Part shown: positions 1-8,910 of the stretch, in pieces
How positions within the stretch are numbered: position 1 is the first letter of the stretch
Layout: every line of letters starts with the position of its first letter
Origin: Sphingobacterium sp. HMA12
GTDB taxonomy: Bacteria > Bacteroidota > Bacteroidia > Sphingobacteriales > Sphingobacteriaceae
Assembly: GCF_002933815.1 (NCBI RefSeq)
Contig: NZ_BEYR01000001.1
Span: forward strand, 1,716,691-1,780,690
Length of the DNA: 64,000 bases
Direction: 5' to 3'
The notes under the pieces: model-generated
What the model was told of the DNA's origin: nothing
Seen by the model: only the letters and a program-made list of their open reading frames with translations
Database searches by the model: none
Position numbers and translations under genes: made by a program

Positions 1-673
1 CGGCATAAATTTTCTCAGCAAGCTGATTTGATTCGTATAGCCAATTAGACAACTCCCCTGCGGCCAATTGTTCATTTTCCTTTTTTCCGTTGATATCCAA
101 TACTGTCGCGTATTCGGTATAGCTATATTTTTCATTGTCTACCAAATCACTATCCCAGACACGGTGAATATTGGATTTTTTTCCAAACCAGCTTACCTCA
201 ATCTTATTTCCACCCTGATCTTCGGCACGACTGACATGCATGGGCTGATGAGCATCGCCCAGGATATGGATCAAGAAATAGAGATTCTGTTTCTGTTGAT
301 CCAGCGAAATGTTTTTATCTGCAAAAGATTGCTCGATACGGATAGCTGTTTTGTATAAATTCTCATCAGCCGAACTTTCAAGTCCTTGCTGAAACGCTGC
401 CCATGGTAGATTTGAATTTAGATTTATAAAATGTGAATTTCCCAATTTCTTAAATTCAGGATTAGGATCCGACTTGATAAAGTCTCCCCAATTCGCCCAA
501 TATGCCAACTTTTGCTGTCCAATGATTTTTCCAATATTCTTCTTTGCTTTCTTGTTCAAATGGCGCTCTGCGATTTCCGCGACAACGCGATGCCCAATGG
601 TCCCCCAGGCAAATACCGATGAAAGTTGAAAGCATAAAGCTACAGCCAACAAACCCTTAATCATTTTTTTCAT
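1..673 (-). CDS. S1/P1-type nuclease, C-terminus outside window
   Basis: The reading frame is open from the ATG at 673 to the window edge (224 codons), so the 3' end of the gene is missing. After a signal peptide (hydrophobic residues 5-20, ending SSVFA) the mature protein begins WGTIGHR. S1/P1 zinc nucleases use this N-terminal Trp and the nearby His as metal ligands. Further ligand motifs follow in order: WGDF, NSHFIN, HILGDAHQPMHV and HRVWDSDL, which matches the trinuclear zinc site. These enzymes cleave single-stranded nucleic acids and 3'-nucleotides, here probably in the periplasm. The gene is followed by a DUF4268 gene transcribed the same way and ending 22 bp upstream of it. Confidence 0.93.
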   Translation of the reverse strand, partial: MKKMIKGLLAVALCFQLSSVFAWGTIGHRVVAEIAERHLNKKAKKNIGKIIGQQKLAYWANWGDFIKSDPNPEFKKLGNSHFINLNSNLPWAAFQQGLESSADENLYKTAIRIEQSFADKNISLDQQKQNLYFLIHILGDAHQPMHVSRAEDQGGNKIEVSWFGKKSNIHRVWDSDLVDNEKYSYTEYATVLDINGKKENEQLAAGELSNWLYESNQLAEKIYA

Positions 674-695
674 TGTTGTATTTATTTTATTATTA

Positions 696-1157
696 TTATT
701 TAAACATATCGAACGCGTATTTTGCCGAAGACCAAAATTCATCCAACGCGATCATCCGGGGTTTAAAGAAAGCGATAAGCTCCCCCCATTCCGCTTCCTT
801 AAAAATACTATGGTCCGCTAAAGTCTTATAGATCTGACAGACCGGCTTGCCATATTCGTCATAGGCATCCATGTCCCAGGCCCATTCCTCACCAAGCGTA
901 GCATGAAGCAGGGCTTTGTATTGTAGGAATTGTTCGGCCATTAAAGCCCGTATTCCCGCATCTGGATGTGACCAGACGATCGCAATTTTCGCAAGCTTTT
1001 TGTCAGCGTCCATCTTAAAATACAAATGCTTGACACCGGTCTTATAGTTAATCCAATTGACTTTTTCATCGTCTGCAGACATGTGCAGCGCCATGAATTG
1101 CCCAAACTTCGTCCAGAACAGCTGTTTTAATTGCTTTACCTCTTCTCTAGAATACAC
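696..1157 (-). CDS. DUF4268 domain protein
   Basis: A 153-residue soluble protein matching the small stand-alone DUF4268 family. The N-terminus MYSREEVKQLKQLFWTKFG and the C-terminal region rich in Trp, Phe and Tyr are typical. The start is a GTG at 1157; the first internal ATG would remove the conserved N-terminal helix. A candidate -7 box (TAATTTTG on the minus strand, 1178-1185) lies just upstream. The function is unknown; in larger proteins DUF4268 occurs beside nuclease-like domains, but no catalytic motif is visible here. Confidence 0.85.
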   Translation of the reverse strand: MYSREEVKQLKQLFWTKFGQFMALHMSADDEKVNWINYKTGVKHLYFKMDADKKLAKIAIVWSHPDAGIRALMAEQFLQYKALLHATLGEEWAWDMDAYDEYGKPVCQIYKTLADHSIFKEAEWGELIAFFKPRMIALDEFWSSAKYAFDMFK

Positions 1158-1257
1158 AAATACAATTTTTAAGTCAACAAAATTAAGAAAATAGCTCGGT
1201 ATGGCTAAACCATATTGGTATTAAAATTGTTGTTTTATCAACAAACAAATTCAAAAG

Positions 1258-1794
1258 ATGAATATAGACAAGAAAAAATCGCTCTTACTACTGACAGCTG
1301 TAGCTTTGGGAACGGTGGCATACAATGCGTTAAAGCCTGTGATCTCCCGTCCTGATGTAGTGGACCCTTTTGATTTAGATAAATACCTTGGAAAATGGTT
1401 TGAAATCGCGCGCTTAGATTTCCGCTGGGAAAGAGGACTCAGTCAGGTTTCGGCCGAGTATAGCAAAAATAAGAACGGCACCATTCGGGTGAACAACCAA
1501 GGTTACTCCGAGGAGAAAGAACGCTGGAAACAATCCATCGGAAGAGCCAAATTTGTCAATGGCCCCCACGAAGGTGCTTTGAAAGTATCCTTCTTTGGCC
1601 CCTTTTACAATGGATATAATATTGTAAAAATAACGCCGGACTACAGTTACGCGCTTGTGTTTGGGGACAATCTTGATTACATGTGGATCCTAGGGAGAGA
1701 TACCGAGATTCCGGACAAAATCAGGAATGAGTTTCTTACCTATGCATTACAATGTGGTTACGAAACTGGCAATCTTGTCTGGACAAAACATTAA
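1258..1794 (+). CDS. Lipocalin family protein (Blc-like)
   Basis: A 178-residue protein with an N-terminal hydrophobic segment (about residues 8-22) followed by a bacterial lipocalin domain. The first lipocalin motif is YLGKWFEIARLDFRWERGL, and the later YMWILGRD strand is also typical. There is no convincing lipobox Cys, so it is probably membrane-anchored or secreted rather than a lipoprotein like E. coli Blc. Blc-type lipocalins bind fatty acids or lysophospholipids in the envelope. The stop codon overlaps the stop of the convergent downstream gene. Confidence 0.88.
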   Translation: MNIDKKKSLLLLTAVALGTVAYNALKPVISRPDVVDPFDLDKYLGKWFEIARLDFRWERGLSQVSAEYSKNKNGTIRVNNQGYSEEKERWKQSIGRAKFVNGPHEGALKVSFFGPFYNGYNIVKITPDYSYALVFGDNLDYMWILGRDTEIPDKIRNEFLTYALQCGYETGNLVWTKH

Positions 1795-2096
1795 CCAAAA
1801 ATTGGAGCGATCATCTGGTAATTGAGGGTCGGGTCCTGCGCCAAAACATCGGCGATCTCCTGAAGATCCTGTTGATCAATGGCATTTTTGATTCCTGCAT
1901 TATACAGATTCGCAAGAAATAGCGCGGCCTCACGCTTTTCAGCCAAAGCCAGGATGGAGCTTCCAACATAAAAATTGAGGACGGAGACGGCGTAATCACC
2001 GAAGCTATTAAAGCCAAAATCACCGTTTTTTTGCAATGCATAACGCATCATTTTCTCAAAATCAGAACGCAAGGTATCTTTTATTGTATCTTTCAT
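1791..2096 (-). CDS. Small hypothetical protein
   Basis: A 101-residue, probably all-helical cytoplasmic protein without a recognised family. It has no signal peptide, no cysteines and no metal-binding motif. The start is either ATG 2096 or the GTG immediately before it at 2099; the ATG is preferred. Its TAA overlaps the lipocalin TAA (1792-1794) on the opposite strand, so the two genes are packed tail to tail. It is followed upstream by the amt terminator and is probably transcribed on its own. Confidence 0.6.
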   Translation of the reverse strand: MKDTIKDTLRSDFEKMMRYALQKNGDFGFNSFGDYAVSVLNFYVGSSILALAEKREAALFLANLYNAGIKNAIDQQDLQEIADVLAQDPTLNYQMIAPIFG

Positions 2097-2144
2097 CACC
2101 TAAAGTAAACTATTGCAGCTTATTCGATCTTTTGGGCAAAGGTG

Positions 2145-2191
2145 CAAAAAAAATCCCAAACAATGCTTTATAGAAGAGCATTGTTTGGGAT
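2145..2191 (-). terminator. Intrinsic terminator of amt
   Basis: Perfect 15-bp stem (2153-2167 with 2177-2191) and a 9-nt loop. On the minus strand it is followed by a run of eight T. It lies 22 bp past the amt stop codon. Confidence 0.85.
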
Positions 2192-2213
2192 AATTGTCCT
2201 TTTATGTAAGGGA

Positions 2214-3518
2214 TTAAAGTGCCTCAGCGTGTTGAGAAACGTCCAACCCAAGTTCCTCGTCTGTTTCCTCCACACGTAAAGGAGATATCAGATCCGTTAC
2301 TTTTAATAATACCAAAGAGCCTACGAAAGCAAAGAACGAGACCGCAAACAAGGCCACTGTGTGCACGAAAAACAATTTCGTTTCACCAAAGAACAAGCCA
2401 TTATCGACCACCAGTGGGTTGACATTATGATGTGCAAACACACCCGTTAATATCATTCCTACCATACCTCCAACACCATGACAGGGAAATACATCCAACG
2501 TATCGTCAATGCTAGTTTTGCTTCTCAAATATACAACCAGATTACTAATCAATGCAGCAACTAGCCCAATGATCATTGCATGTGGAATGCTGACAAATCC
2601 AGCCGCTGGTGTTATTGCAACTAGTCCCACAACCGCACCGATACAAGCCCCCATTGCCGATGGTTTTTTGCCACGGATGATATCCACAAAGATCCATGCC
2701 ATCGCCGCCATTGCCGAAGCAGTCGTTGTCGTTGCAAAGGCATAGGCTGCAAGAGTATTTGCACCGCCGGCCGAACCCGCGTTGAATCCAAACCAACCGA
2801 ACCACAGCAAGGCAGTCCCTAAGATCACATAGCTGATACGCGCTGGATTATGTGTCTGTGATTTACGGCCTTTTAAATAAATGGCTGCAGCCAATGCTGC
2901 CCAACCCGCAGACATGTGCACAACGGTACCACCGGCGAAATCAAGCACACCGAATTTTGCCAAAATTCCCTCCGGATGCCAGGTAGCATGTGCCAAAGGC
3001 ATATAAATAAATACACCAAACAGAATAATAAATAACATATAAGAGTTAAATCGGATACGTTCAGCAAACGCACCGGTGATTAGTGCAGGTGTGATGATCG
3101 CAAACTTCAGCTGAAACATAGCAAATAAAACCAGTGGTATGGTTGGTAATGCACCCCAAGCGACATTCCCTAGCGTACCTTTCATCATAAAGAATGTCCG
3201 TGGATCACCTATAATTCCGCCGATATCATCGCCAAAGGCTAAGCTGAACCCAACAATAACCCATAGGATGGTCATCAGACACATACAGATAAAACTCTGC
3301 ATCATCGTTGAGATCACATTCTTTTTACTGACCATTCCCCCGTAAAAAAATGCCAGGCCCGGTGTCATAATCAACACCAATGCAGAAGAAGTCAACAACC
3401 AGGCAGTATCCCCCGTGTCAAACTCTGCTTTGTTCAATGCAGATAAATCTATCGAAGGAAATACAAGTCCTAATACGCCCAAAAGTACCAGAACAAAGAG
3501 TGGAATAATTTTTTTCAT
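2214..3518 (-). CDS. amt: Ammonium transporter Amt
   Basis: A 434-residue polytopic membrane protein of the Amt/Mep/Rh family, which conducts ammonium across the cytoplasmic membrane. Visible family features are TPGLAFFYGGMV near residue 55, the AHATWHP segment carrying a pore-region His, the HGVGGMVG segment carrying the second conserved His, and the usual acidic cytoplasmic tail. The N-terminal hydrophobic segment resembles the signal sequence of other Amt proteins. No glnK/PII gene is nearby, unlike in many proteobacteria. The divergent porin gene suggests a shared control region. A minus-strand -7 box (TATATTTG, 3613-3620) is a promoter candidate, without a good -33 at standard spacing. 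Confidence 0.97.
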   Translation of the reverse strand: MKKIIPLFVLVLLGVLGLVFPSIDLSALNKAEFDTGDTAWLLTSSALVLIMTPGLAFFYGGMVSKKNVISTMMQSFICMCLMTILWVIVGFSLAFGDDIGGIIGDPRTFFMMKGTLGNVAWGALPTIPLVLFAMFQLKFAIITPALITGAFAERIRFNSYMLFIILFGVFIYMPLAHATWHPEGILAKFGVLDFAGGTVVHMSAGWAALAAAIYLKGRKSQTHNPARISYVILGTALLWFGWFGFNAGSAGGANTLAAYAFATTTTASAMAAMAWIFVDIIRGKKPSAMGACIGAVVGLVAITPAAGFVSIPHAMIIGLVAALISNLVVYLRSKTSIDDTLDVFPCHGVGGMVGMILTGVFAHHNVNPLVVDNGLFFGETKLFFVHTVALFAVSFFAFVGSLVLLKVTDLISPLRVEETDEELGLDVSQHAEAL

Positions 3519-3776
3519 TTGTTTAAACTGATTAGTGTTTATTAATACGTCAATAAATTTTTAAATAAAATACAAAAACAAAACAAAAACCCTTTTTTAC
3601 TTATTGTTTTGACAAATATAAAGTCTTTTTATTGAAAAATTACTATCAAATATTATTTTTTATGATATTTTTTACATAATTTCACATAAAACAAAGACAA
3701 AACCACAAAAACCTATAAAAAAACAAAGAAAAATCAACCAAAAATTCAAACAAATCAAACTTAAAACCTTATCAAC
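3519..3776. promoter_or_regulatory. Divergent amt/porin control region
   Basis: 258 bp, extremely AT-rich, between two outward-facing genes. On the plus strand the roughly 90 nt before the porin ATG contain only two G residues and are built from A and C, so the porin mRNA leader should be almost unstructured. Such A-rich leaders stand in for a Shine-Dalgarno sequence in Bacteroidota. No NtrC-like or other recognised operator was seen. Confidence 0.5.
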
Positions 3777-4829
3777 ATGAAAAAAATTCTAACAATTATC
3801 ATTTTATCTATAATTTTCATACAAAAATCAAAATCACAAGAAGAAAATAAAGAAAAACCTGTTGAAATATCAGGATCAGTAGACACCTACTGGAAATATG
3901 ACTTCCAAAACAAACCAAATATCAATACTTATTTTACTGAGGATAATAATTCAGTCTCCATCGGAATGGTTGACCTGGCACTAAAGAAGCATTTTAAGAA
4001 AGCGTCCTTTGTTGGGGAACTTTCTTTTGGCCCACGCGGACAATATCGTTCTATTGTTAATGGGGACGGCCAGCCAGGTGATGATAAGAACAGCTTTCAC
4101 ATTCAAAATTTATATGTGGGCTATGATCTTACCGACAAACTGAATCTTACTGCCGGATTTATGGGCACATTCGTTGGATTTGAAGTCATCTCTCCCACTT
4201 ATAATTTTCATTACTCCACCTCTTATTTATTCGGTGCCGGCCCTTTTCAGGACGCGGGTCTGAAAGCGACTTATAGTTTTTCCGACAAATTTGCGTTAAT
4301 GGTCGGGATATTTAATGACTGGAACGTATATCAGGATTTAAACGGTGTCTCACATGTCGGCTCACAACTAGCCTATAGACCCAACGAGAAGGGCAGCTTT
4401 TACTTAAATTTCCTAACCGGATCTTCTGTTGGAGGCAAAGAAAACTACAGCTCGGGCACGCTTGTGGATTTTGTGGGAAATTACGACTTCACACCTAAAT
4501 TCTATCTTGGCGTAAACGCCACACATTATAAGAGAAGAGCGGAAGGTGGATACACCGGAGTAGCACTCTACCCAAGAGTTCACCTGACAGAACATTTCGG
4601 AATTGGATTACGGGAAGAGTTCTTCCAAACACACAAAGAAGAAGCCAATGGTATTCCAAGTTCCAATATGTTAGCCACCACATTGACTGCTGAATACAAT
4701 TACCATGGCTTCAAATTCATTCCTGAAATAAGAATTGACAAAAGCAATACTGAAAAGTTCGTTAAGAATGACCTTTCGCCGACAAAATCAGCAGGTCAGT
4801 TTTTATTAGCCTGTGTATATAGTTTCTAG
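3777..4829 (+). CDS. Outer-membrane beta-barrel porin (OmpL/BBP2-like)
   Basis: A 350-residue secreted protein with signal peptide MKKILTIIILSIIFIQKSKS. The rest consists of alternating amphipathic strands rich in Gly, Tyr and Phe and ends in the outer-membrane signature YSF. Segments such as GSVDTYWKYDFQ, GFMGTFVGFEVISP and FKFIPEIRID are typical of the putative beta-barrel porin-2 family. Position divergent from amt suggests that it lets small nitrogen-containing solutes through the outer membrane; this is inferred from context only. Start codon use is clear, because the ATG follows an A/C-rich leader and begins a standard signal peptide. Confidence 0.85.
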   Translation: MKKILTIIILSIIFIQKSKSQEENKEKPVEISGSVDTYWKYDFQNKPNINTYFTEDNNSVSIGMVDLALKKHFKKASFVGELSFGPRGQYRSIVNGDGQPGDDKNSFHIQNLYVGYDLTDKLNLTAGFMGTFVGFEVISPTYNFHYSTSYLFGAGPFQDAGLKATYSFSDKFALMVGIFNDWNVYQDLNGVSHVGSQLAYRPNEKGSFYLNFLTGSSVGGKENYSSGTLVDFVGNYDFTPKFYLGVNATHYKRRAEGGYTGVALYPRVHLTEHFGIGLREEFFQTHKEEANGIPSSNMLATTLTAEYNYHGFKFIPEIRIDKSNTEKFVKNDLSPTKSAGQFLLACVYSF

Positions 4830-4930
4830 ATCAGCGATTCAACACGATATACGCTGTTAAAATACCCATAAAATAATTTCAAATTATCTTAAAATTGATA
4901 CCTTCCGATAAAACACAAACGATGTAAAAT

Positions 4931-4958
4931 AAAAAAGCGGATCCGAATCCGCTTTTTT
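4931..4958. terminator. Bidirectional terminator
   Basis: Perfect 12-bp stem with a CCGA loop. The stem base is six A on one side and six T on the other, so it works for the porin on the plus strand and for the OmpA gene on the minus strand. Confidence 0.9.
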
Positions 4959-4985
4959 ATTTTACTTTTTTAACGCAGAATCACA

Positions 4986-6368
4986 TCACCTGACACTGAT
5001 GGAGACATGCCGATCTAGAATCCGGTCGGTCTCTGGCGCATCAGCTGCATATTTCGCAAATTGAGATCCATAGCCTTCCGCTCCGACGACCTGCTTGGAG
5101 AGTCCCGCCTTATCTAGATAGTCTTTCACGGCATTTGCCCGATCCAATGATAGTTTTTTATTGAAATCTTCATTTCCGGTTTTATCGGTATAACCGCCAA
5201 TTTTCACGTTGGCTGCCGGAAAAGCCTTGAGTATTTCCGCCAGATTACTGAGCTGCACCTGACTTTCAGGTAAAACTTTTGCCGTACCGCTTTCAAAATT
5301 AAGATTATCAAAATCAAACCAAGTATTTTTCAGAGAATCCTCACCGAGAGACTTATAGTCGGATTTTAAAAATTGAACCAATTTATCTTCTATTCCGCTC
5401 TTAAATGCACCAAGTTTTCCTCCATTTGGCAACATCACATCTAAATGCTCACGATCGATATGGCTGGCAGCTCCGCTACCCATCGCATTTCCGGAATCAA
5501 CCATCCCACGATTGACACTCGTATCCGAAGCACCTTCTTTTTTACCACTGCTACAGCCCTTGCCGAACAAAAACCAAAGCAGCGCAATTACAATCAGTGC
5601 AATTAAGATTTTCCACCAGCCGCCACCCGAAGAGCCTGTCGAAGCAGCTGCAGACCTGGAGGCATCTGCCCGGGGTAATGCCAACGGCTCTTTATGTGCT
5701 TCTAGTTCAGTCGCAGGATTAATAATCGGTGTATCTGTATGATTAGGGATGTCCTTCACTGCCTCTTCTATCGGAGTTTCGGGCAAAGCTTCCTCGGGTG
5801 CGGAAAAATGTCCGCTATCAAATAATTTCCCGAAAGCACCTAAACTCAATCCTGCAGGGATAGCAGCCGCAAATGCAGTTTTATTCTCTTTTAATTTCTG
5901 GCCCACTCCTTCCGCATCCCAGTTTTGCCCTTTATTCGTTAAACTGGAAAAAATGGCAGGCAGAGAAAAACCCATCAATTTCTTTACCGAATCAGCATTA
6001 AAGCCCAAATAACCAGCAACAGTAGTTAATACGGTATCCAAGCCGCCGCCAAATATTGAAGACAGGATATTGCCATGTCCAGCATCCCCTTCATCCGGCT
6101 GCTGCCCTTCGACCTCCCCGCCATCCGGCTGCCCACCCAGTATTTGACCCGGATCAAAACTTGGAAAATGCAGTTTCGCCTGTTCCAAAATCTTCCCGAT
6201 CACGCCGCCATTTTCTGACTGTTGACTCAAACCTAAAAACAAAGCCGGGACGACAGCATTTAAGCCCTGCTTTACCTGTTCATTATCCTGGTTTAAACTT
6301 TGTCCGACCCGGGCAAGCACCTGCTCGTCAAAAAAGTCTTTTGCTGATTTTAAAAGCTGATTTTCCAT
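4986..6368 (-). CDS. DUF937-OmpA fusion envelope protein
   Basis: A 460-residue protein with three parts. Residues 1 to about 190 form a DUF937-type helical region with two similar halves. A Ser/Gly-rich linker leads to one transmembrane helix (WWKILIALIVIALLWFLF, near 248-265). The C-terminal OmpA domain (about 350-460) contains IGGYTDKTGNEDFN and LDRANAVKDYL, the peptidoglycan-binding signature. The likely topology is DUF937 in the cytoplasm and OmpA domain in the periplasm, holding the inner membrane to the wall. There is no signal peptide, so the central helix must act as the membrane anchor. The gene stands alone between two terminators or promoters. Confidence 0.88.
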   Translation of the reverse strand: MENQLLKSAKDFFDEQVLARVGQSLNQDNEQVKQGLNAVVPALFLGLSQQSENGGVIGKILEQAKLHFPSFDPGQILGGQPDGGEVEGQQPDEGDAGHGNILSSIFGGGLDTVLTTVAGYLGFNADSVKKLMGFSLPAIFSSLTNKGQNWDAEGVGQKLKENKTAFAAAIPAGLSLGAFGKLFDSGHFSAPEEALPETPIEEAVKDIPNHTDTPIINPATELEAHKEPLALPRADASRSAAASTGSSGGGWWKILIALIVIALLWFLFGKGCSSGKKEGASDTSVNRGMVDSGNAMGSGAASHIDREHLDVMLPNGGKLGAFKSGIEDKLVQFLKSDYKSLGEDSLKNTWFDFDNLNFESGTAKVLPESQVQLSNLAEILKAFPAANVKIGGYTDKTGNEDFNKKLSLDRANAVKDYLDKAGLSKQVVGAEGYGSQFAKYAADAPETDRILDRHVSISVR

Positions 6369-6446
6369 AACCTTCGTTTATTAATTGTTAATTGATAAAA
6401 CATTAACAAACAAAGCCTTAATTTGTTCACATCAAACCACGCTCCT

Positions 6447-6854
6447 TTAAAAATCCCCTGATAGCCACTTAGGCACAACAAACTCTGCAGCAAGATGGGC
6501 CAGCTGATAATTTTGCCAGTTATCTTTTTTGATCCATTGCACTTCTTCCAGTTCCGCCCTCGGCAGAAAAATAAATTTGGCGTCGAGTTTTATCAGATAG
6601 ATATGCCCCTCTACCTGTGTAGCTACCTCATTCACTGCTTGCGTAAGATGCTGGCCAATAAACTGTAATGGCATACCACTTGCATCAAACTCTAGCTCCT
6701 CCTGGAGCTCCCGGAACAATGCTGTCACATCATCTTCACCTACAGCAATCTTTCCACCGGGCAATTGAAAATAGTAAGATCCTTTTTTTCTAACCATCAA
6801 CAGATCGCCATCCGGATCGATCATCATTGCTGAACAAATTACAATCTTATGCAT
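6447..6854 (-). CDS. Nudix hydrolase
   Basis: A 135-residue protein with a Nudix box at residues 34-56: G34, E40, then REL-Q-EE (48-53). The usual Gly near the end of the box is Glu55, but all metal-binding Glu residues are present. Nudix enzymes hydrolyse nucleoside diphosphates linked to another group; the substrate cannot be predicted here. The LLMVRKKGSYYFQLPGGKI segment resembles MutT-like clean-up enzymes. A minus-strand -7 box (TAGTTTTG, 6873-6880) lies 19 bp before the start codon. Confidence 0.92.
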   Translation of the reverse strand: MHKIVICSAMMIDPDGDLLMVRKKGSYYFQLPGGKIAVGEDDVTALFRELQEELEFDASGMPLQFIGQHLTQAVNEVATQVEGHIYLIKLDAKFIFLPRAELEEVQWIKKDNWQNYQLAHLAAEFVVPKWLSGDF

Positions 6855-6957
6855 ACTTTTTACTTGAAGCTACAAAACTAACTTTTTGTCAATCATTTAA
6901 AAAATGTGTTTTATTCTTATATTTAAGGATTAAAACAATAATTTATATAGTCCATAT

Positions 6958-7977
6958 ATGAATAAAGGATTAACATGTCTCGTATTTAGCCTATTATTTC
7001 TGGCATTGAGTTGCCAGCAGGAAAAGAAAAGCACAGCAAAAAAAGAACAGCCAATTAAGGAACAGGAAGTCGCCCCGAACAAAAAACAGGAGGAAAAGCC
7101 GAAACCCGTCACTGCGCAAGATATTATTATCAAAAAAGATCTGCTCTACAAAAAGTACACGTTGGAGGACACTTATCCTTATAAAGATACCACACGCGGT
7201 TTTCAGTGGGACAAAATAAAGGAACAGCTGGCTTTCGTTGAAAATTTTCAACAGACTCCTTCACGCTATGCCGTACTTCAGAATTATCAAAATGAAAAGG
7301 GTGAATCTCCTACAATTAAAGATTTCAAGCGGGATTCTTACAAACGTGTGTCGGACAGCTTCAATGTAGAACGCTATCAGGCCGCGCCATTATACGACCC
7401 AACTACGGATAAGCCTGTTCGTTACGGACGTGATGGATGGCTGGTCCGCGTCAAAGGAGCAGATACCCTGGCCCGGGTACCTATCGCCGGAGTGTCATTT
7501 GAAGGGGAATATACTGTCCCCAAGCGCTATCTACGGCTGATAAGCGACAGTGTGCAATTTAATATTATTAACGTTGTTGATGTTAAAAACCAAAACATCT
7601 GCACGCTGGAAAAAGTTGGCAAAGAATGGCTCGTCCGCAGCATGAACCCGGTCACAAGCGGCCGCCACAAGCCCCCACATGCACAGGAAACACCGACAGG
7701 GCTCTTTGTGGTACAGGAGCACAAATCAAAAATGTTTTATTTTGAAGACGGCACGCGCACCTATGCGGGCTTTGCCCCCTACGCAACCCGATTCACCGCC
7801 GGAGCCTATATCCATGGGGTACCGGTCAATAATCCAAACGGAAGCATCATCGAATACAGCGAAAGTTTAGGCACCACACCCAAGTCACACATGTGTGTCA
7901 GAAATGCGTCATCACACGCTCAATTTGTCTATAAACGGTCAAAAGACCTCTCCTCACTAGTCACCGTTATTGATTAA
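6958..7977 (+). CDS. L,D-transpeptidase lipoprotein (YkuD family)
   Basis: A 339-residue predicted lipoprotein: the signal sequence ends LALSC with Cys19 as lipidation site, followed by a Lys/Glu/Gln-rich tether (20-55). The C-terminal third is a YkuD catalytic domain with His286 (YIHGV) and the SHMCVRN motif containing catalytic Cys313. Such enzymes form 3-3 peptidoglycan cross-links or attach proteins to the wall. The tether and lipobox indicate work at the membrane face of the periplasm. The next gene encodes a second, unrelated-looking L,D-transpeptidase in the same direction 81 bp downstream. Confidence 0.92.
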   Translation: MNKGLTCLVFSLLFLALSCQQEKKSTAKKEQPIKEQEVAPNKKQEEKPKPVTAQDIIIKKDLLYKKYTLEDTYPYKDTTRGFQWDKIKEQLAFVENFQQTPSRYAVLQNYQNEKGESPTIKDFKRDSYKRVSDSFNVERYQAAPLYDPTTDKPVRYGRDGWLVRVKGADTLARVPIAGVSFEGEYTVPKRYLRLISDSVQFNIINVVDVKNQNICTLEKVGKEWLVRSMNPVTSGRHKPPHAQETPTGLFVVQEHKSKMFYFEDGTRTYAGFAPYATRFTAGAYIHGVPVNNPNGSIIEYSESLGTTPKSHMCVRNASSHAQFVYKRSKDLSSLVTVID

Positions 7978-8058
7978 CAATATTTAACATTCTGTAAATC
8001 AAATATGTATTAACTTTAATTATTATTTTTGTAAACATCTACAAAGAAAAGGAGGAGA

Positions 8059-8820
8059 ATGGGAAATACGTTTATGTTTCTTTTGATGGCGCTAAATACA
8101 GCACTGTCGTCAAAAGAAGAGTTAAAAACAACAGAGCAACAGACCAATACCCATCATATAAATGTAGAACGTCAACGTACGGAAGTTGATTCTTTATATG
8201 ATGAAATGAATTTAAGCCCAGTATTAAAATACGAGGCATTTCGACAAGCAATGGAAGGCAGAAAAGAGCTATCCATTCACAACAAAGCTATTATGACAGT
8301 CATTGACTTTTCCTTGGCATCCACGGAAAAAAGACTTGTTGTACTTGATCTGGAAAACAAAAAGGTGCTTTTTAACACCTTGGTGTCTCACGGTAAAAAT
8401 AGTGGCGAAAACTATGCCACAAATTTTTCAAATCAGCAGGAATCTTTAAAAAGCTCGCTGGGATTTTTTGTTACCGAAAACACCTATAACGGAGAAAATG
8501 GCTACTCGCTGGTGCTAAATGGTCTTGAGGAAGGAATAAATGACAATGCCAAAGCTCGGTACGTGGTCATGCATGGTGCGGATTATTGCAGCACCGGAGC
8601 AATATCCAGCCTGGGAAGACTGGGTAAAAGCTATGGCTGTCCTGCCGTACCGCGTGAATATGCAGGTCCGATTATCAATACCATTAAGGATGGCACCCTG
8701 CTTTTTATCTATGCAGATAATCCCGAATATCTCGCGAAAACGCACTTGATCCATCAACCAAATGTATTAATGGCGCAATTCAACCGGAAGCAACGGCTTG
8801 AAAACACAGATGAGGGTTAA
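8059..8820 (+). CDS. Murein L,D-transpeptidase catalytic domain protein (YkuD_2)
   Basis: A 253-residue secreted or membrane-anchored protein. The catalytic region resembles the YkuD_2 subfamily: MHGADYCS, then GRLGKSYGCPAVP with the catalytic Cys, and a C-terminal GTLLFIYAD strand. It has a short hydrophobic N-terminus (residues 3-15). A strong Shine-Dalgarno (GGAGG at 8051-8055) sits only 3 nt before the ATG, unusual in this window. A -7 box TATTTTTG is seen at 8024-8031. The gene probably has its own promoter despite lying next to another L,D-transpeptidase gene, and it ends in a terminator. Confidence 0.88.
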   Translation: MGNTFMFLLMALNTALSSKEELKTTEQQTNTHHINVERQRTEVDSLYDEMNLSPVLKYEAFRQAMEGRKELSIHNKAIMTVIDFSLASTEKRLVVLDLENKKVLFNTLVSHGKNSGENYATNFSNQQESLKSSLGFFVTENTYNGENGYSLVLNGLEEGINDNAKARYVVMHGADYCSTGAISSLGRLGKSYGCPAVPREYAGPIINTIKDGTLLFIYADNPEYLAKTHLIHQPNVLMAQFNRKQRLENTDEG

Positions 8821-8826
8821 AATAAC

Positions 8827-8852
8827 AAAAGGCTGATGTTATCAGCCTTTTT
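8827..8852 (+). terminator. Intrinsic terminator
   Basis: An 11-bp stem (8827-8837 with 8841-8851) and a T tract, directly after the YkuD_2 stop codon. The 3-nt loop is tight. Confidence 0.85.
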
Positions 8853-8910
8853 CTTTTATATTAAATTTTAAAGATCCAAACAGCGCAAAGCTGAGGTCCA
8901 TTAGTCAACT

